61,359 bases of DNA from Chitinophagaceae bacterium UBA7600 (GCA_002478885.1 DLKC01000026.1:1-61359); one strand, 5' to 3'. Numbered from the stretch's first letter, positions 25,981-35,278 are shown. Made by a program: numbers and translations. The notes: generated from the sequence alone by a model not told the origin.

Positions 25981-27492
25981 CTACTTTTTTACATGTGCCT
26001 TATAGGTGCCATTGGGCTGCTCGGAGGTAAAGCCCAGCAGTTTGCCATTCTCGATTTCGAAATGCACTTTGTAACCCTCAAGCCCCTTTACGCGAAAAGT
26101 GTCGGGAGAAACGGGCACCAGCTCAAACTCGCCTTGCCCGGGAACCGATGCAATCAACGTATTGTCTTTTACCATGGTTGTTGCCGTGGCGGGAATGCTT
26201 TCAAATTCAAAATCGGCAACATATTTCTGCAGATCATCGGCCGTTAGGGAAAAAGAAGCAAGGCCCTGCAGTGCCAGCATTTTTTGGCGGGAATCAGCAT
26301 TTTCGTTAATAGCAAGTGCTTTTTGGTAAGAAGCAATTGCATTGGCGGTATCTTTTTTGGCGGCAAGCAGGTCGCCATAGGAATCGTATACATTGCCGCT
26401 CTTTGGGTAATTGTCAATATTCAACTGGAACAAAGCGGCAGCCTTGGTATATTGTTTAAGTCCGAGTGCGTTGTAACCAAGGCCATTCACGAGCATTTCA
26501 GGGGGACTTTGTTTAAAGCCAAATTCTTTTGAAACTGTTTGATAATGGGTGGCTATTTTTTTGGCCAGCGCCGGTAAAGAGTCGGTAAAATCTTCTGCGA
26601 AAAATTTCAGCTTGTAATAGGAAAATATAAACCGGAGGCCATCGTACTCGCTTATCAACGGAACAGAGCCATGATCATCATCGGGGTAATATTTACTGGC
26701 AAATTTCAACCCGTTTTGCTGATTTGCTTTTATAAACTTGTCCATCGCGAAAATAGACCGTATGTGCCTGGTGTCTGCTGTGGTATCCTTTTGCATTTTC
26801 GCAAGGGTCATGCCTTCAGGCATAGTGTTGGCGATGCCCAGGTACAGCTTTGTTCCATCGTATTTTTTCGAACTTAGCTTTGCCTCCGTTGCTTTAAGAA
26901 ACCGTTGCTGATCGTACCACATGCTCGGATCTATAGCGATGTAGGCATTGAATAATGTTGTGTGGTTGGTAATCACGTTCATCACTGTAAGCCCGCCGAA
27001 GGAATGTCCGATCAATACTTTGTAGGGTTGCGTTGGATATGCAGAATCAATATGCGGCATTAATTCCTTTTCTATAAAAGCAACAAAATTTTCGCCTCCA
27101 CCGGTATTCTTTGAAAAGCCGCTGTCCATCATTGGCGGGTCGCTTGCAATATGCGTAGGTGTAAGATCCCTTGTACGGTCTGTGTTTGGAATGCCAACGA
27201 CGATCATCTCAGGGCAATTGGTATTGCCATTTATGCTGCTCAGTTGTTGTATCATACCCACGACCGATTCAAAATGCCCGTCGCCGTCAAGCAGGTAAAC
27301 AACAGGGTAGCGGCGGTTGGTATCGGTATTTCCGTTGAGCATATCCGGAACATATACCCATATTTTCCGTTGTTCATTCAGCGTTTTGGAAAACACGCTG
27401 TCGACTTTTCCTATAACAATTTTATTGTCGCTTTGAGCACCTGCGCCAAGATAAATAAGGCATACCAGGAGGGGGAGGAATAAGTGTTTCAT
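25981..27492 (-). CDS. exported esterase with C-terminal TPR repeats
   Basis: 503 residues from Met at 27492 (signal peptide MKHLFLPLLVCLIYLGAGAQ); the frame runs on to 27606, into a bracket repeat. The esterase domain is of the IroE/Fes-like putative-esterase type: RKIWVYVPDML, YPVVYLLDGDGHF, nucleophile elbow IGHSFGGLTV (Ser near 164) and a late His in DDDHGSVP. Residues about 330-410 carry TPR-like repeats (GLGYNALGLKQYTKAAALFQLNID, AIASYQKALAINENAD). A beta-rich tail (about 430-500) ends the protein. It is periplasmic, and the substrate is unknown. The TPR may dock a partner. Confidence 0.82.
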   Translation of the reverse strand: MKHLFLPLLVCLIYLGAGAQSDNKIVIGKVDSVFSKTLNEQRKIWVYVPDMLNGNTDTNRRYPVVYLLDGDGHFESVVGMIQQLSSINGNTNCPEMIVVGIPNTDRTRDLTPTHIASDPPMMDSGFSKNTGGGENFVAFIEKELMPHIDSAYPTQPYKVLIGHSFGGLTVMNVITNHTTLFNAYIAIDPSMWYDQQRFLKATEAKLSSKKYDGTKLYLGIANTMPEGMTLAKMQKDTTADTRHIRSIFAMDKFIKANQQNGLKFASKYYPDDDHGSVPLISEYDGLRFIFSYYKLKFFAEDFTDSLPALAKKIATHYQTVSKEFGFKQSPPEMLVNGLGYNALGLKQYTKAAALFQLNIDNYPKSGNVYDSYGDLLAAKKDTANAIASYQKALAINENADSRQKMLALQGLASFSLTADDLQKYVADFEFESIPATATTMVKDNTLIASVPGQGEFELVPVSPDTFRVKGLEGYKVHFEIENGKLLGFTSEQPNGTYKAHVKK

Positions 27493-27552
27493 GTTGTAAA
27501 AATGATGATCAGCAGCAAAGGACTTTCTTTTAATCGATATTGCTTTGAAAAA

Positions 27553-27611
27553 TATTTTTAGTGGCCCGGCTTTTGTACAAGCGGGAGCTACGGTTGCGTC
27601 GCACACTTCAG
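27553..27611 (+). repeat. intergenic bracket repeat
   Basis: TTTTTAGTGGCCCGGCTTTT leads to the core GTTGCGTCGCACACTT at 27593-27608, about 60 bp upstream of the esterase start. Confidence 0.85.
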
Positions 27612-27678
27612 CAGCCTACCGACGCTGAGCCAGGCATTCACATGTATAAGTATTAATATATCCGTGCAGATTATTGCG

Positions 27679-27686
27679 TAAATTTG
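27679..27686 (+). promoter_or_regulatory. candidate -7 box for the T9SS cargo gene
   Basis: TAAATTTG matches TAnnTTTG, 25 bp before the ATG at 27711. No good TTTG lies at the expected -33 distance, so support is partial. Confidence 0.4.
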
Positions 27687-27710
27687 GCGAAGCTTAAAAT
27701 ATCCTGATTC

Positions 27711-29606
27711 ATGAAAAAAATTTACTTCGCATTTTTGTTTTTGCTGCTTTCAGCCATTGCCTCTGCGCAATTTTCTTTAAACGCAGCAACGCCTTTCGGT
27801 TTATGTAACGATTCACATGACCAGAAATCTACCAGGGCTGTAGACGACGACATTACCGGATCGGGCGGCTATTTTGTGTTCTGGCTCGACAGCCGTTCAA
27901 ACACATCGAACAACTACGAACTCTATGGCCAAAGCCTGGATAAAAATGGCAATCCCCGCTGGGAAGCCAATGGCAGGCTAATTGCCAGTTCCGGGTCTAC
28001 CATTACTGATATAAAAGTAACCAAAGGCCCCGATGGCCTGCTGCTTGCCTACGTGGTAAAAAGCGATTCTGTTGTTTGTATGTACCTTGATGCAAACGGG
28101 GTTAATAAGTGGGCAGCACCCAGCCTTGTTGCAAGAAAAGACGGGTCTATCATCTATGTGGATGGTGGTGCCGCCTTTAATATTTTTGCTACCAGCACCG
28201 GTGCCGGCATTACATACAATATCACTTTCACCGGAGGTTTTTCAGCTATCGGTTATAACAAAATAGATATTACCGGCACCGTTTCTTTTGCCAATAATTC
28301 AAAAAGTTATTCACTTAGCGGGTACGATTACAGATCTGTAAGTGATGGCGCTGATGGGTTCTATGCATTATCAAAAGGTAACGGCATAGGGTCAACCATA
28401 ACGATAGACCGCATTACTTCATCCGGCGTTAAAGCATGGGCCAATGGTGTAGAGATTACCAACGGTGGTGGCGCCACGGGGTTTGCAGGTAACATAAGCA
28501 TGAATGTGGCTTCCAATAAAGACCTCTATGTAACATGGGATGCTTCTGGCAGCAACGTTTATGTGGCCAGGGTTTCCAAAAGCGGCAGCCTTGCCTGGAA
28601 CTTTGGCCGGGTTGCACTTTCGCTTTCGTCACCAGCAAGTGCAGGAAGAAGCAATGCACGCATAACTGCGGCTGACAGCATTATTGTTACATGGAATGAA
28701 AATGGCGTCGGCGCAACAAATACTATGATCCAAAAGCTTGGCCAGAATGGAAATATCGGGTTGCCTGCGGGTGGAAAAATTGTAGATGTAGCCAACGGTT
28801 ACTATGGTTATCCTAAGCTTGCATTGAATGGCGACAACGCGGTTTGCTTTTTTTCAACACCGGGAAAAAACTCGGTGGCTATCGGCGCTCAAACAATTAA
28901 CAGCGATAATTCCTTTAAATGGCCGGTAACGATACCTGTCACAGATGCCTATTTGAAATGGAATTTCTATGATGACTACCAGGTATTGGACGATGCCGCT
29001 GGCTGTAACGCAATTTTCTGGACCGGGTTTGATGGCAATATTTACGGAGCGAATACCTGTGAATCTGAGGTTGTACTACCGGTTAAAACGGGAACACTGA
29101 AAGCAGAAATGGTGGGATTGCAGAACAAAATAACGTGGGAAGGTTTCAATCAATCAGCCGGCGACCTATACCAGGTACAGCGTAGTTCCAACGCCAGGGA
29201 TTTTACCAACATAGGAACAGTTGCCGCAAAAGGTACCGACAATCATTACACATGGTGGGATAAACAACCATTAAACGGTAATAGCTACTACCGGATCAAA
29301 TTGAGTGGCATCAGCGGCAACAATGAGTACAGCAACATCGTAAAAACCACTGCAGGAGCGCAGCCGCTGATAATGATATCAGCTTACCCGAACCCTGTTA
29401 AAAATATACTTAATGTGCAACTCGGGCAAATGCCACGTACAAATGCCCTGATCACCGTAAGTGACATGGCAGGCAAGGTTATCAGAACAGTGCCGGCTAA
29501 CCAATCGGCATTAAGCATTGATATGTCGCATCTCTCAAAAGGCCTGTATTTTATTACGTATAAAGACGACAAAAGCAAGACGGTTGTGAAAGTTCAGAAA
29601 GACTGA
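27711..29606 (+). CDS. T9SS-exported protein with type A sorting domain
   Basis: 631 residues with signal peptide MKKIYFAFLFLLLSAIASAQ. The large central part (about 25-460) has repeated beta-propeller-like strands with FVFWLDSRSN and VTWDASGSNVYVARVSKSG. Residues about 470-550 look like an FnIII-like domain (YQVQRSSNARDFTNIGTVAAKG, NSYYRIKLSG). The last 75 residues are a type A C-terminal domain: ISAYPNPVKNILNVQL, DMAGKVIRTV, MSHLSKGLYFITYKDD, VVKVQKD. It should cross the outer membrane by the type IX system and stay surface-bound or be released. No catalytic motif is seen. It has its own terminator at 29621. Confidence 0.88.
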   Translation: MKKIYFAFLFLLLSAIASAQFSLNAATPFGLCNDSHDQKSTRAVDDDITGSGGYFVFWLDSRSNTSNNYELYGQSLDKNGNPRWEANGRLIASSGSTITDIKVTKGPDGLLLAYVVKSDSVVCMYLDANGVNKWAAPSLVARKDGSIIYVDGGAAFNIFATSTGAGITYNITFTGGFSAIGYNKIDITGTVSFANNSKSYSLSGYDYRSVSDGADGFYALSKGNGIGSTITIDRITSSGVKAWANGVEITNGGGATGFAGNISMNVASNKDLYVTWDASGSNVYVARVSKSGSLAWNFGRVALSLSSPASAGRSNARITAADSIIVTWNENGVGATNTMIQKLGQNGNIGLPAGGKIVDVANGYYGYPKLALNGDNAVCFFSTPGKNSVAIGAQTINSDNSFKWPVTIPVTDAYLKWNFYDDYQVLDDAAGCNAIFWTGFDGNIYGANTCESEVVLPVKTGTLKAEMVGLQNKITWEGFNQSAGDLYQVQRSSNARDFTNIGTVAAKGTDNHYTWWDKQPLNGNSYYRIKLSGISGNNEYSNIVKTTAGAQPLIMISAYPNPVKNILNVQLGQMPRTNALITVSDMAGKVIRTVPANQSALSIDMSHLSKGLYFITYKDDKSKTVVKVQKD

Positions 29607-29620
29607 CCTGTTTGTTATAG

Positions 29621-29657
29621 GATAAAAAAAGCGTGGGCAATGACCGCGCTTTTTTTA
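29621..29657 (+). terminator. intrinsic terminator of the T9SS cargo gene
   Basis: AAAAAAAGCGTGGGCAATGACCGCGCTTTTTTT folds with AAAAAAAGCG pairing to CGCTTTTTTT, and ends in a T-run, 17 bp after the stop. Confidence 0.8.
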
Positions 29658-29815
29658 TGTAGTGGCATAGAATAATAGTGGGTCTGCAAACTCTTCTGTG
29701 TTGTAAAGTGCGCATTACTTTTAGATGCCCATACAAACAAGAAACTGTTTATGCCAAAGGGCAGAGGCTAACCTGTAAATTTACCACGCATTATCACACA
29801 CAAAAAAAACAGCAT

Positions 29816-30265
29816 ATGTCACAACAAAAGAACGACAAACAACAAAGCACCTGGCACGATATGCATCAGCAGTCACTCAACTTTGGACAGAAACTTGCAG
29901 ATGCCGTGGCTACCGGTATGGGCTCGTGGCGTTTTATTATTATGCAAACCATTATTGTTGCCTGCTGGATGCTGCTGAACGTTATCGGGCTGGTAGCCCA
30001 TTGGGATCCCTATCCTTTTATTTTACTTAACCTGTTGTTTTCTACACAGGCAGCTTATGCAGCACCAATAATAATGATGGCTCAAAACCGACAGGGCGAA
30101 AGAGACAGGATGCAGGCCATGAATGATTACCAGACAAACGTGGAAGCAAAAAAAGAGATCGAGGCGCTGCAGATAAAATTGAATTCGATAGAAGTAGAGA
30201 AGCTGGATAAAATAATTGCTATGCTTCAACAATGGGAATCCGAAAAAAAAGAAGGGGATAAATAG
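29816..30265 (+). CDS. DUF1003 family membrane protein
   Basis: 149 residues from Met at 29816; the frame opens at 29678, but the DUF1003 domain begins shortly after MSQQKNDKQ. The order is a polar N-terminus, ADAVATGMGSWRFIIMQTIIVACWMLLNVIG (helix 1), DPYPFILLNLLFSTQAAYAAPIIMMAQNRQ (helix 2), then a charged coiled coil (about 95-149, EAKKEIEALQIKLNSIEVEKLDKIIAML). This is the classic DUF1003 layout. It is an inner-membrane protein of unknown function. Confidence 0.85.
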   Translation: MSQQKNDKQQSTWHDMHQQSLNFGQKLADAVATGMGSWRFIIMQTIIVACWMLLNVIGLVAHWDPYPFILLNLLFSTQAAYAAPIIMMAQNRQGERDRMQAMNDYQTNVEAKKEIEALQIKLNSIEVEKLDKIIAMLQQWESEKKEGDK

Positions 30266-30317
30266 AATCGCCATATGCTGCACCTTGTGTGCTCAACTGC
30301 TGCTTATGGATCTGAAA

Positions 30318-30378
30318 GTACAAGTGTGCGACGCAATAAAGATGCCACCAGTGTTGCAGCCGCGTAACCAGATTTATT
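30318..30378 (-). repeat. intergenic bracket repeat
   Basis: GTACAAGTGTGCGACGCAAT is at 30318-30337, AGATGCCA in the middle, and GCAGCCGCGTAACCAG at the side facing the gene at 30500 (121 bp away). Confidence 0.8.
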
Positions 30379-30499
30379 TTTATAAAACCGAGCATAAAAA
30401 ATGATCGCATTAAATGCACGCCTGTTTTACTGTTCAACACGCATGTGACGACTTTCCGTAAAAATAAAAGCCATACATTTAATCAAACTAACTGCTACC

Positions 30500-32926
30500 A
30501 TGACTGCCTGTAGAATATGCCTTATTTCATTATTGACAATTTGCTTTTTATGCAGCCATGCACAAAACAGCAATCAAAGTAGACTGGATAGCTTCTCTGC
30601 GAAATTTGTTACGTCAATAAGGACAAATGAAAAAGCAAGGGCCTGGCTTATAACCGACAAATCGGTCTTCAGGGCGGGTGAGTATGTGTGGTTCAGGGCA
30701 TTTCTGCTGAACAGTGTTTCGCAGCGCCCCAATAACAACAGCAGGTTTCTTTTTACGGATCTTGTCAACGAAAAAGATGAGGTTGTAAAGCGGGTGCTGT
30801 TTGATGCCGCAACCGGTCAATTCAGTTCCAGGCTTCAATTGCCGGATTCTATAGAAGCAGGATATTACTGGCTGCGTGCCTATACAGCCCAAATGGCGGC
30901 ACAAGACAGCAATGCCATTTTTGTAAAGCCAATATATGTTGCAGCGAAAGAAGACGTGGGTAGTTTGCCAAAACCAAGAAAACTGCCGGTGAACCCTGAT
31001 GACCAGCCAACGATTAATTTCTATCCCGAGGGTGGCAATATTATCACCGGCATAAGCACCACTGTTGCGCTGCAGGCGCTCTTCAGCAACGGTGATCCGT
31101 TGACAATAGAAGGAGCCATAAAAGATAGTACAAATGCTACGGTAACAAAATTCAGCACCAACGCACAAGGCTTTGCCAAATTTGATTTTGAACCTTCTGG
31201 ATTTAAGCGATACAAGGCTGTGATAAACTGGCATGGGAAAGACCTTGCATTTACGTTGCCTGCCTTTGATTTTTACGGCGGGCAGATAGGCGTTACAAAG
31301 CAATATGACAATTTTCAATTAAGAATACTGCTGGGCGACTCTATTTACAGCAAAGATGCTATCACTTACCTTGTGGGTATTTGCAGGGACAGCCTTGTAC
31401 TTGCAGCAATTGGCAGCGGGCAATATGAATTAAATGTTGATGGCAGCCACCTGCCCGGAGGCATTACCAGTTTTTATTTGTTTGACAAACACTTCAGGCA
31501 ACTGAGTGAAAGAAGTGTTTATGTTGCCGCAAAAAACCCTTCTGTGAATATTACGCCTGATAAGAGCCTCTATGCCAAACGCTCAAAGGTTACGCTTAAT
31601 CTTGCCATACAGGATGCAGGCAACCACGCTGTGGCCTCTGTAGTAGCAGTTGCAGTGAGCGACTCCTTGCTTCAAAACCAGGAGCCTTGCACTGCGGCTA
31701 ACCTGCAGTACCATATGCAACACATCGGGGATGGGTTTGCCGACAGCAAGAACTGTTTTAGTGATGAGGAGACTGATCTTATGATGATGGCGAGGAACAA
31801 CACTTACCATGCGCTTACCACCGGCAGCAAGCAGGTTTCAACAGTAACCGACGACGAACTGTTGCATATCAGGGGCAGGTTGCTTACTGAGAAAAACGAA
31901 CCCGCTGCTGACAAGTTCTTAACGTTATTTTCCAGTTCGGGAAATAACGGTGTGTTTCTTACCGACACAACGGATAAAGCCGGCCGTTTTTCTTTCCCGC
32001 TGGAAGTGTATCCCGACAGCACCCAGTTTGCTGTTGAGGTAAAAGACCTCGCTAATCACATGTTATATAATACGAAACTGGCACTCGACCCCATCCCTTA
32101 CCCGCAGTTTAAAACTCCTGCCGGTTTAAAAAGATACCCCGTAACTACATCTCGTTCCTCAACCGAAAGGCTCAATATTTATAATAATTTATTGATGGAA
32201 TCAAACGATGCGCATCACCTGCCACCGGTTACTGTGAGAGACAATATAAAAGAGGTGGATTATGATGCAACAAAACGGGTTAGTTCCTACTCTCCAATCA
32301 TCAGCGGCAGATCACTTGACGGACGGACGTCTGTCGACAATCTTGTTTTGGGAACAAGCGGCCTGCAGCTGTTAAATGGCTTCCTTGTAATTCACGGACT
32401 CAACGCAATAAAAGCTCCAAGTGCCAGTGACGAGCCAATGGTTCTTGTGGAAGGTGCGCCGGTATCATTGTCATCAGACGGCGCTGCCGGAATCGTAAGC
32501 CCGGTACTAAGTTACCTGCACAGCCTTAACCCAAAAGACATCGATTTCATTGAAATACTTAAAGATGGCAACGCTGCAAATTACGGGCTCCGTGGTGGCA
32601 ATGGTGTAATACTCATCAACCTTTCCAATAAAGGGCATAACCTGCCTTCGGCGGGTGGAAATATCAAATCATTTTATTCCGGCGGCATTTCAAAACCAGC
32701 TTTGTTCCCGGTCACGAATTACGATATGAAGGACAAAAAAGCCGACCTGGTTCCCGACGTGCGCCCAACGATCTTCTGGAATGGAAATTTCGCGACGGGC
32801 AATACCGGCAGCGCAACATTTACCTTTTACACCAGTGATGTACCCAGCACCTACAACATCACGGTTACGGGTATTACAGCACACGGCGACATCATCAATA
32901 AAACGATTTCTGTAAAAAGCAAGTAA
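30500..32926 (+). CDS. MG2 / TonB-plug domain protein without a beta-barrel
   Basis: 808 residues with signal peptide MTACRICLISLLTICFLCSHAQ. The N-terminal half resembles macroglobulin MG2-type domains (KARAWLITDKSVFRAGEYVWFRAFLL, GYYWLRAYTAQM), followed by further beta-sandwich repeats (INFYPEGGNIITGISTTVALQA, NITPDKSLYAKRSKVTLNLAI) and a carboxypeptidase-regulatory-like stretch near 455-530. Near 645-710 is a TonB-dependent receptor plug-like part (PMVLVEGAPV, IDFIEILKDGNAANYGLRGGNGVILI). No barrel follows. Proteins of this plan occur in Bacteroidota, and their role is unclear. Bracket repeats sit on both sides. Confidence 0.75.
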   Translation: MTACRICLISLLTICFLCSHAQNSNQSRLDSFSAKFVTSIRTNEKARAWLITDKSVFRAGEYVWFRAFLLNSVSQRPNNNSRFLFTDLVNEKDEVVKRVLFDAATGQFSSRLQLPDSIEAGYYWLRAYTAQMAAQDSNAIFVKPIYVAAKEDVGSLPKPRKLPVNPDDQPTINFYPEGGNIITGISTTVALQALFSNGDPLTIEGAIKDSTNATVTKFSTNAQGFAKFDFEPSGFKRYKAVINWHGKDLAFTLPAFDFYGGQIGVTKQYDNFQLRILLGDSIYSKDAITYLVGICRDSLVLAAIGSGQYELNVDGSHLPGGITSFYLFDKHFRQLSERSVYVAAKNPSVNITPDKSLYAKRSKVTLNLAIQDAGNHAVASVVAVAVSDSLLQNQEPCTAANLQYHMQHIGDGFADSKNCFSDEETDLMMMARNNTYHALTTGSKQVSTVTDDELLHIRGRLLTEKNEPAADKFLTLFSSSGNNGVFLTDTTDKAGRFSFPLEVYPDSTQFAVEVKDLANHMLYNTKLALDPIPYPQFKTPAGLKRYPVTTSRSSTERLNIYNNLLMESNDAHHLPPVTVRDNIKEVDYDATKRVSSYSPIISGRSLDGRTSVDNLVLGTSGLQLLNGFLVIHGLNAIKAPSASDEPMVLVEGAPVSLSSDGAAGIVSPVLSYLHSLNPKDIDFIEILKDGNAANYGLRGGNGVILINLSNKGHNLPSAGGNIKSFYSGGISKPALFPVTNYDMKDKKADLVPDVRPTIFWNGNFATGNTGSATFTFYTSDVPSTYNITVTGITAHGDIINKTISVKSK

Positions 32927-32928
32927 TT

Positions 32929-32980
32929 ATTGGCCCGGCTGTTGTTTTTCATGGCATTGGTTGTTGCGTCGCACACTTCA
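32929..32980 (+). repeat. intergenic bracket repeat
   Basis: It starts 2 bp after the stop at 32926: TTGGCCCGGCTG, T-run, ATGGCAT, then the core GTTGCGTCGCAC at 32963-32974. Confidence 0.85.
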
Positions 32981-33011
32981 GCGCCGGAATAAACAGGAGC
33001 TGGAACAAATA

Positions 33012-33401
33012 CTAAATAAACTGCTTCAGCCATTCCTTCGCTTCATTTTCGTTACTGAAGTTTTTCATGGGTATTGGTGGTGGCTTTAATTTAAAAAGCA
33101 AATTCATAATAAGTGTTGCAAGCCCGGGTTTGGAAACCATGGCCATCGCAGTATAAACATTGGGAAGCTGTGCCGCGGAAAAATCTCTCGTGGCTTTGTC
33201 GGGCATAGGCGAATTAACAAGGTGAATGAGTAAGGGCACTTTTTTATTACCGGTTATTTTCTTAACCAATTGAATATTGCGGCCAATATTTTCAACGGTG
33301 CGCCTGATGCTCTTAGAATAAGCGACTAATATGCCCTGGTGATCGAGCATATAGGAGGCAATTTCTCCTTCTATCAATCTCTGTCCTGTACCTGCTGACA
33401 T
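33012..33401 (-). CDS. STAS/SEC14-like small cytosolic protein
   Basis: 129 residues, no signal peptide. IASYMLDHQGILVAYSKSIRRTVENIGRNIQLVKKITGNKKVPLLIHLVNSPMPDKATRDF is alpha/beta with a central KVPLLIHL strand, as in STAS-like proteins seen in this group, where the strand is followed by a short loop and helix. A C-terminal tail (NFSNENEAKEWLKQFI) is also typical. These may bind small ligands or act in signalling; the function is not established. It is a single gene. Confidence 0.6.
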   Translation of the reverse strand: MSAGTGQRLIEGEIASYMLDHQGILVAYSKSIRRTVENIGRNIQLVKKITGNKKVPLLIHLVNSPMPDKATRDFSAAQLPNVYTAMAMVSKPGLATLIMNLLFKLKPPPIPMKNFSNENEAKEWLKQFI

Positions 33402-33468
33402 ACGGCAAAATTTAATGCAACAAACTTAACCACTGTAAAACAATAAAATGATGATTTGTGACGGCAAA

Positions 33469-33503
33469 CAAAAAAAGCCTCTTGCCAAAACAAGAGGCTT
33501 TCG
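33469..33503 (-). terminator. bidirectional hairpin terminator
   Basis: AAAGCCTCTTG pairs with CAAGAGGCTTT around CCAAAA, with an A-tract on the left giving a T-run on the minus strand. It lies 35 bp after the stop of the gene at 33538. Confidence 0.8.
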
Positions 33504-33537
33504 TATATATACGAAGCTAACTATAGCAGGGCGTAGT

Positions 33538-33924
33538 TTAGCTTTTGCTGTAATCGCTCACCAACTCAACTTCGTTATTGGAAAGCCTTACTGTTTTGAG
33601 AGATGTTTTGTTCTCGAGATAAACAATATACACTGCGTCAACACCGGGTTGTTCAATTTTCTGGATACCGGTTACACCGTAGTTAGCATACTGCTCTTTT
33701 ACTTTATCGATAATAGACTTATCAAGATTGTCGGTGCTATATGTTTGAATCGTGTATACCCAACTGCCGTTTTTATTGTAGGCCGATGTGCTTTCACGGC
33801 CATCGATTACAGAGCGCACGGTATATCCTTTTGCTTTTTCGGTGCTGTTTTTTTCTGAAGCAAAAGAAGAGGTTGCAGTAAACATTGCTGCTGCAAAAAG
33901 TAGGAATAAAAATTGCTTTTTCAT
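33538..33924 (-). CDS. small secreted protein, BLIP/PepSY-like fold suspected
   Basis: 128 residues with signal peptide MKKQFLFLLFAAAMFTATSSFASE, leaving a mature protein of about 105 residues. The beta-rich core (GYTVRSVIDGRESTSAYNKNGSWVYTIQTYS) is followed by a helix (DKSIIDKVKEQYANYG) and strands (AVYIVYLENKTSLKTVRLSNNEVELVSDY). This alternation is like the PepSY-like secreted proteins common in Bacteroidota, but I cannot assign it firmly. It has its own promoter (34012-34041) and terminator (33469-33503). The function is unknown. Confidence 0.65.
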   Translation of the reverse strand: MKKQFLFLLFAAAMFTATSSFASEKNSTEKAKGYTVRSVIDGRESTSAYNKNGSWVYTIQTYSTDNLDKSIIDKVKEQYANYGVTGIQKIEQPGVDAVYIVYLENKTSLKTVRLSNNEVELVSDYSKS

Positions 33925-34011
33925 TGTTTGACTTTTTAGATTTATACGTTTAATGATGCTTTTTATGAAAGTGTTCTTTTTTTGTTGAAGCCTTTTCTTT
34001 CATTGACAACA

Positions 34012-34041
34012 CAAAGCTAAATCGTCGTGCATTTGGGCAAA
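34012..34041 (-). promoter_or_regulatory. consensus Bacteroidota promoter of the small secreted protein gene
   Basis: Read on the minus strand, TTTG (34041-34038), 18 nt, then TAGCTTTG (34019-34012): an exact consensus match with the same spacing as the promoter at 24787. The leader is about 80 nt. Confidence 0.65.
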
Positions 34042-34320
34042 TCTCAAAATCGGCGAATAGCGAAAATGATGATGTGAATTGCGGAAATTCGTAGGTGGAA
34101 ACTCTTGAAATGCTTTACTGCATTGCCTTACAGGCCATATATGCTAAAGAAGTGTTAACGCATTTGGCGTTGTATAAGTACTGGCACGAATTATTTTTTA
34201 TACAAGGATTATACAAGCAGAAGAGCAATCGTTGCTTTTGCAACTATCTTCTTTAAATAACTTTTTTTAAAAAATGATTGGGCACCTCACTATGTATTGC
34301 TGCTGCAAGTTGTTCTAAAA

Positions 34321-34378
34321 GCACACACTGTGCGACGCAACAGTAGATGCCAATGGCCATGAAGCCGGGCCAATAAAA
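34321..34378 (-). repeat. intergenic bracket repeat
   Basis: GCACACACTGTGCGACGCAA begins at 34321, with TAGATGCCA in the middle. GAAGCCGGGCCAATAAAA ends exactly at the ppx stop codon. Confidence 0.85.
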
Positions 34379-35278
34379 CTATTCTGTGATGCCCTTAGCT
34401 TCGAGCTCTTCGTAAAGGCTTTGGATAAGACCATCGGCGAGACCGATTTTAGGAACATAAATTTCTTCTATGCCCGCCCACCGCATTACGTTGATATAGA
34501 TCTGCAACGCCGGCACAATCACATCGGCTCGGTCTTCACGCATTTTATAAACGCGTATTCTTTCTTCAAGCGTAAAGCCTGAAAATTCTTTGTAGTAGTC
34601 TTTGAGCAGGTTTAGCGAAAGTGGTTTGCCGTCTTTTCGTTTACTAAGTGAAAAAATTTTATTGATGTTACCGCCAGAACCGATGGCAATAACAGGCCAT
34701 TTGCTTTTTGTATTGCTTTTAAGATGGTCGCGCAATTCATCCCAATGCGTTTCAGTAACCATATTTTTCATGAGGCGGATGGTGCCGATATTAAAAGATT
34801 CTTTGTAGCGAAGTTTGCCGTCGGCAAAATAAGTAAGTTCGGTGCTGCCACCGCCCACATCGATATAAAGGTATGAATGATCTTTATCGAGATTCTCGGC
34901 AATATGGTTATCGTAAATGTAGGAAGCTTCATCGTCGCCGGTGATAATGCTTATGCCAATGCCTGTCTCCAGTTTTACTTTTCTTATAACATCGGCACTG
35001 TTGCGTGCATCGCGCATTGCGCTGGTGGCGCAGGCTTTCAAGTGTTTAACGCCATAGACATTCATCAGGTGGCCGTAAGCCTTCATTGTTTGAATGATCA
35101 TGCCAAGACGCGGTTTGCTTATTTCTCCCTTTTCAAAAACATCGAATCCCAAACGCAGAGGTACCCTTACGAGGCTAAGCTTGTTAAACAATGGCTTGCT
35201 GCTTCCCGGCTGATCTATTACTTCAGAAATGAGCAGTCTTGCCGCATTACTTCCAATATCAATTGCTGCCAGTTTCAC
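34379..35278 (-). CDS. ppx: exopolyphosphatase / GppA family phosphatase
   Basis: 299 residues of the ASKHA fold: phosphate loop 1 AAIDIGSNAARLLI (4-17), CATSAMRDARNSADVI (about 84-99) and phosphate loop 2 LYIDVGGGSTEL (about 137-148), with IAIGSGGNINKIFSL in the second lobe. Ppx/GppA enzymes release phosphate from polyphosphate or convert pppGpp to ppGpp. At about 300 residues this is the short form without the C-terminal HD-like domain. Its first 20 bp overlap the end of ppk, so synthesis and breakdown of polyphosphate are encoded together and probably translationally coupled. Confidence 0.9.
   Translation of the reverse strand: MKLAAIDIGSNAARLLISEVIDQPGSSKPLFNKLSLVRVPLRLGFDVFEKGEISKPRLGMIIQTMKAYGHLMNVYGVKHLKACATSAMRDARNSADVIRKVKLETGIGISIITGDDEASYIYDNHIAENLDKDHSYLYIDVGGGSTELTYFADGKLRYKESFNIGTIRLMKNMVTETHWDELRDHLKSNTKSKWPVIAIGSGGNINKIFSLSKRKDGKPLSLNLLKDYYKEFSGFTLEERIRVYKMREDRADVIVPALQIYINVMRWAGIEEIYVPKIGLADGLIQSLYEELEAKGITE

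Larger units (their letters stand above)
33925..34378. other. 454-bp intergenic region
   Basis: It contains the promoter at 34012-34041 and, directly at the ppx stop codon, a bracket repeat (34321-34378). Between them (34050-34310) the DNA is AT-rich and I recognise no gene or RNA. Confidence 0.5.

Noticed and set aside
30614..31318. 234-residue minus-strand frame
   Set aside because: It is antisense to the MG2/plug gene and Cys-, Ile- and Arg-rich without any motif.
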